Both the position numbers and the translations under genes were made by a program. The notes beneath the pieces are model-generated. The model made no database searches, had not been told where the DNA came from, and worked only from the letters and a program-made list of their open reading frames with translations. A DNA stretch of 64,000 nucleotides from Saprospiraceae bacterium (lineage in GTDB: Bacteria > Bacteroidota > Bacteroidia > Chitinophagales > Saprospiraceae): the NCBI GenBank assembly GCA_020629715.1, contig JAHDCU010000003.1:496879-560878 (forward strand), written 5' to 3'. This document shows, in pieces, positions 60,825-64,000 of this stretch; position 1 is the stretch's first letter; each line of letters begins with the position of its first letter.

Positions 60825-62513
60825 ATGCTTGAATCATTTACATCAAATCTTACAGATTTAAAGATTCAACCCGAAAACATCTTAAGTTTAGATCAATTCC
60901 ATGATCTGATGCAACAGCAAGAGGGTTGTTACTTAGGCGATGTAAGCATTCCACCCTTGCAACAGTTCAATGACTTTATGCATTCTTGGACAACCAAGAT
61001 TGATGGAATTCTAAATCAGGTTGAACCTTACACTCCTATCTACTTCATTTATTTCACTAATCGAGGATTTACCTATGATGAGTATAGACTCTTATTTAAA
61101 GAAATACCTGAAGAAAACTTTCCCCACTATCCAATATTCGAATTTTTGAGAATTCCTTCACGCAACGCTCTTATCGAGTTTCGTTTGGCTCTGGAGGATA
61201 CGATGGAGGACTATTTTCAATTATTGCGTCAAACCCTTGAAAATACGGAGCGGCTTGGAATTACTTTTTTTTTGCGTCAATTGAAAGCTAACATTCCCTT
61301 AGGAGAGTTACAAAAACACTGTTATATCTGCGGAGCGACAGGTTCTGGGAAAAGCGAACTTATGAGGTTACTCTTTTTCCAACTCCAAAAGTCAAGTGCA
61401 GAGCATTCTTCTAGATCGCTGATTCTCATTGATCCACATGGAGACCTTTGCGATCAAGTGAAAAATTCCATTTTGAATAAAGATTCTAGAAGACTCATTC
61501 ACATAGAGCCTGATCTCAGGGTAGGATGGTCACCAGTAATCAACCCTTTAGAACTAAAATCAAGGAATGAAAATGCAGTTGTAGCTCGTGCACAGTTTCT
61601 ATCAGAAGCCATTGAAGAGGCTGTACAGGTAGACCTAAGTGCAAATATGAGTGCTATTCTAATACCTGCATTATCTCTACTCCTAAGATTAGATGGTACT
61701 ACCCTAGTCGACCTTATAAAGCTAATGAGAAATGATAAGGCTCTAATTGAAAAAGGTAAAAGAGTACCCAACCCTGCACATAGAGTGATCTTTGAAAATT
61801 GGCATGACCCCCATTATAACAAGACCAAAGCAGCTGTATATACCAAGCTTCAATCATTTCTCAACTATCCTGCATTTTATAACCTGATTATTGGCAAGAG
61901 TACTATTGATCTAGGAAAAGCAATCAATGGAGGCAAAGTCATCACCTTCAACCTATCTCAACGTTTCTTTGGTGTAGAAGCATCTAAATCATTTGGTCGT
62001 TTTATGATCTCAATGATCAAGAGTCATGTATTGGTCAGGAAAGAGTTTCGAAAACCAACTTACTTATTCGTTGATGAGTGCCAAAATTTTATCACTGAAT
62101 CGATACAGAATATCATTGAGCAAACAAGAAAGTACGGGCTTCATATTATCATGGCTAATCAGTCAATTGAAAGACTAGGTAAATTAGAAGAAGTTGCACT
62201 TGGCAATACTTCAGTCAAGATCATTGGTAAAAACGACAGTATCAAGACTGCTAATAAAATCAAAAACATCACGGGGATAAGTACTAAAGTGCTTCAATCC
62301 ATTCGCAATTTTCATTTCTTGCTCAAAACCAGTTCTATGAGTCCAAGAATTTTTAAAAGCTCAGATGTACTACTTCTTGATCGTCGTCTTGAACTTCAAG
62401 ATCAAGACTTGCAGCTACTTCACAATCGCATGGTAGAAGATTATTACAGAAAAGTAGAAGTAGAAATGAGAGCCATGAAACAAAAAGAAGAGACCCCTTT
62501 ATTCGACTTATAA
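60825..62513 (+). CDS. TraD/HerA-like DNA-translocating ATPase (coupling-protein type)
   Basis: 562 residues. N-terminal region (1-150) lacks membrane helices. Walker A GATGSGKS (170-177), then SLILIDPHGDL, and Walker B LFVDECQNF near 420. IIMANQSIERLG and IIGKNDSIKTA resemble the TraD/TraG AAD-loop and sensor region. A hexameric ATPase that pumps DNA in conjugation or processing. Without transmembrane segments it may act as a soluble coupling protein for mobilization. It begins 4 bases before the next gene's ATG spacing and is co-directional with it. Confidence 0.78.
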   Translation: MLESFTSNLTDLKIQPENILSLDQFHDLMQQQEGCYLGDVSIPPLQQFNDFMHSWTTKIDGILNQVEPYTPIYFIYFTNRGFTYDEYRLLFKEIPEENFPHYPIFEFLRIPSRNALIEFRLALEDTMEDYFQLLRQTLENTERLGITFFLRQLKANIPLGELQKHCYICGATGSGKSELMRLLFFQLQKSSAEHSSRSLILIDPHGDLCDQVKNSILNKDSRRLIHIEPDLRVGWSPVINPLELKSRNENAVVARAQFLSEAIEEAVQVDLSANMSAILIPALSLLLRLDGTTLVDLIKLMRNDKALIEKGKRVPNPAHRVIFENWHDPHYNKTKAAVYTKLQSFLNYPAFYNLIIGKSTIDLGKAINGGKVITFNLSQRFFGVEASKSFGRFMISMIKSHVLVRKEFRKPTYLFVDECQNFITESIQNIIEQTRKYGLHIIMANQSIERLGKLEEVALGNTSVKIIGKNDSIKTANKIKNITGISTKVLQSIRNFHFLLKTSSMSPRIFKSSDVLLLDRRLELQDQDLQLLHNRMVEDYYRKVEVEMRAMKQKEETPLFDL

Positions 62514-62517
62514 CAAA

Positions 62518-63342
62518 ATGATTGAGATACTATCTAATTCGCAATTGAAGATTTTGAAATACCTGGCAATGTTCAAGTTTCTGACCACCTCTCAACTCAT
62601 ACAGCTCGGTGTATCTAATCGTAAGAGCAACTTATCCGTTATGCTTAAGCCTCTTAAAGACTCAAGAAGAGCTTTGGTCGGTGAGATGGAGTTTGCATTC
62701 ATACCAACTAAAGGTCGTTTAGAAAATTTCTATTTCTTGAAAGCTAAAGGACAGAAAGTACTTATAGAGAATCAAGTTTTACAGAGCAATGATATTAAAT
62801 ATCCTAGAGGAAGATCGGTTGTATTTACGCAGGATTACTTTCATAGAAAATATACTATTGATGCTCATATTGCCTGTCTACAAGACTGCTTAGCAAATGA
62901 CTTGCAGCTTATATTCTTCGATAGATATTTCGATAAGATAGGGAATAATAGAGTCCAAAAAAACCTTCAAGCAAAGACTAGGATGGAACTCTATGGAGAG
63001 TATATCATACCTGATGGAGCATTACTGATTAAATCCGATTCTCAATCTAGACTCTTTGCACTAGAGTTGTACAATGACAAAAATGTGAAAAGGATCAGTG
63101 CTCAAATAGAGAAACATATCTCGGGCATCAAGGAGTCTGCACTTTGTAGAACTTATAATATTGAAAAAGGCCATAGACTTCTTGCTATATTTACGGATAA
63201 CAAAACAAAAGAGTCCGTGAAGGAGTGCTTCATTGATTCTACATTCAAAGACTACCTCTTATTCAGAACATACTATGATGGCATGGATCATTTTCTTTCT
63301 GGATGGGAAACACTGACTGGACTTAAAACAAAATTGATTTAG
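62518..63342 (+). CDS. Replication-relaxation-like protein
   Basis: 274 residues. N-terminal winged helix-turn-helix (about 5-70: ILSNSQLKILKYLAMFKFLT, SQLIQLGVSNRKSNLSVML) and a C-terminal nuclease-like region with IIPDGALLIKSDSQSRLFALELY, whose D and E-L spacing resembles the replication-relaxation (PF13814-type) family found in mobilizable elements and plasmids. It is 4 bases after the TraD-like gene, supporting a mobilization module. Confidence 0.65.
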   Translation: MIEILSNSQLKILKYLAMFKFLTTSQLIQLGVSNRKSNLSVMLKPLKDSRRALVGEMEFAFIPTKGRLENFYFLKAKGQKVLIENQVLQSNDIKYPRGRSVVFTQDYFHRKYTIDAHIACLQDCLANDLQLIFFDRYFDKIGNNRVQKNLQAKTRMELYGEYIIPDGALLIKSDSQSRLFALELYNDKNVKRISAQIEKHISGIKESALCRTYNIEKGHRLLAIFTDNKTKESVKECFIDSTFKDYLLFRTYYDGMDHFLSGWETLTGLKTKLI

Positions 63343-63344
63343 TT

Positions 63345-64000
63345 ATGCGACTATATTTGATTCTACTAGTATATGTATCATTAATAAACTGGACAACTGG
63401 ACAAGATTTAGATAGTCTTGAGATTGTAGCGATGAAAACGCCTATAGATAGTTCGAATGTTCAAGCCCTCCATAGTCTTACAAAATCTATTTTTCACAAA
63501 GACAAAGAAAAAGCTCAGAATTATGCAGAACGTGGGGTAGTTCTTTGTGATTCATTGGGTATAATCAATTTCAAAGTTGAATTCCTAAGATATAAAGCAC
63601 TTTTGAAGAGCGGGAGCAATGAAGAGTATGAATTGCTTGATGAAGCTAGATTATTAGCTATTGAAAACAACTTAGAAAATGAACTAGTAAGAGTTCTATT
63701 TAATCTAGCTTCTTACCATAAAGGAAAAGGAGAAAACGAAAAAGCGAAAGAACTCAATATCCAATTATTGGAGCTAGACAAATTTAAAGATCCAAAACAA
63801 TATCTAGCCAGAGGTTCTATAAAATATCAGTTGGGTAACATATATAAAAGAGAAGGTGATTTTAAAAATTCTCAGACTCTTCTACTCTCGATAATTAGTG
63901 AATTAGATACGATTTCAGGAAACTCCGTCAAAGTCAATAATCTCAAATTTGCAGTTCTAAACAGCCTAGGTTCATTGATGGAAAAAATAAAGAATGAAGA
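63345..64000 (+). CDS. Exported TPR protein, 5' part only
   Basis: The frame is open from ATG 63345 (2 bases after the previous stop) to the window edge, 218 codons. Signal peptide MRLYLILLVYVSLINWTTG, then TPR-like helical pairs (NYAERGVVLCDSLG, NLASYHKGKGENEKAKELNI, YQLGNIYKREGDFKNSQTLL). Bacteroidota proteins of this opening often continue into a membrane helix and histidine kinase or LuxR/adenylate-cyclase domain, which lies outside the window. Confidence 0.7.
   Translation, partial: MRLYLILLVYVSLINWTTGQDLDSLEIVAMKTPIDSSNVQALHSLTKSIFHKDKEKAQNYAERGVVLCDSLGIINFKVEFLRYKALLKSGSNEEYELLDEARLLAIENNLENELVRVLFNLASYHKGKGENEKAKELNIQLLELDKFKDPKQYLARGSIKYQLGNIYKREGDFKNSQTLLLSIISELDTISGNSVKVNNLKFAVLNSLGSLMEKIKNE

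Larger units (their letters stand above)
44216..64000. mobile_element. Integrated mobilizable element carrying a defence island (right end outside window)
   Basis: Defined on the left by the split tRNA-Asp and the tyrosine recombinase reading inward. It contains conflict genes, a restriction-like pair and, further right, a TraD/HerA-like coupling ATPase and a replication-relaxation-like protein typical of mobilizable or conjugative elements. The genes are visibly more A/T-rich than the left part of the window. The right boundary is not visible. Confidence 0.7.

Overview
The window looks like chromosome of a member of the phylum Bacteroidota, probably of the Saprospiraceae type. The clues are type IX secretion (T9SS) C-terminal sorting domains, paired DUF1800/DUF1501 secreted proteins, MbnP-family lipoproteins, LytTR regulators, AT-rich sequence, and TAnnTTTG promoter boxes in place of strong Shine-Dalgarno signals. 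This placement is inferred from gene content; no rRNA is present.

Layout. 1-4357 is the 5' part of a giant surface protein with ten SdrD B-like repeats (reverse strand). 4519-7754 is a reverse operon of anmK, an extended SDR and a glycosyltransferase. 7939-15197 is a forward operon: a TetR regulator, a three-part RND efflux pump (TolC, adaptor, permease) and pdxH. 15228-16364 is an HtrA-like protease. 16460-24816 is a reverse cluster of secreted proteins (two DUF1800, one DUF1501, two discoidin-like, one T9SS cargo). 25080-26486 holds a small exported protein and a PfkB kinase. 26693-31332 is an H-NOX nitric-oxide-type sensory operon (LytTR, H-NOX, hybrid kinase, LytTR response regulator). 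31421-38821 holds a Pmp3/YqaE peptide missed by length cut-offs, a BNR lipoprotein, an MbnH/MbnP/MbnP/HupE/DinB cluster, a DUF1080 hydrolase and an orphan PycTM protein with a degenerate HD domain. 39218-43358 is a reverse operon with LysE and two Rieske fusion proteins separated by a 27-residue membrane peptide.

From about 44216 to beyond the right edge lies an integrated element. A tRNA-Asp gene is cut at its anticodon loop (3' half at 44216-44257), and a tyrosine recombinase reads away from it. A second, altered tRNA-Asp-like remnant with the same terminator (43825-43913) lies on the other side of a small GIY-YIG gene, suggesting repeated integration at the same tRNA.

The element carries a conflict island. 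The most notable part (46156-54719) encodes a SIR2-like protein, a membrane-anchored STAND NTPase, an exported TPR protein, a caspase-like protease and two unrecognised proteins. By my reading, the SIR2 protein (C-terminus), the caspase (N-terminus) and the protein after the caspase (C-terminus) carry the same small helical domain, resembling effector-associated domain 11 (EAD11). It would act as a homotypic connector assembling one multi-effector system. Next comes a reverse pair, a GHKL/MORC-like ATPase with a PD-(D/E)XK nuclease end plus a C5-cytosine methyltransferase, which looks like a MutL/MORC-type restriction system. The last part holds two coiled-coil proteins, a small gene with two in-frame TGA codons, a TraD/HerA-like coupling ATPase, a replication-relaxation-like protein and the start of an exported TPR protein.

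No CRISPR array, rRNA or intact tRNA was seen. All family names come from motif reading by eye; no database search was run.
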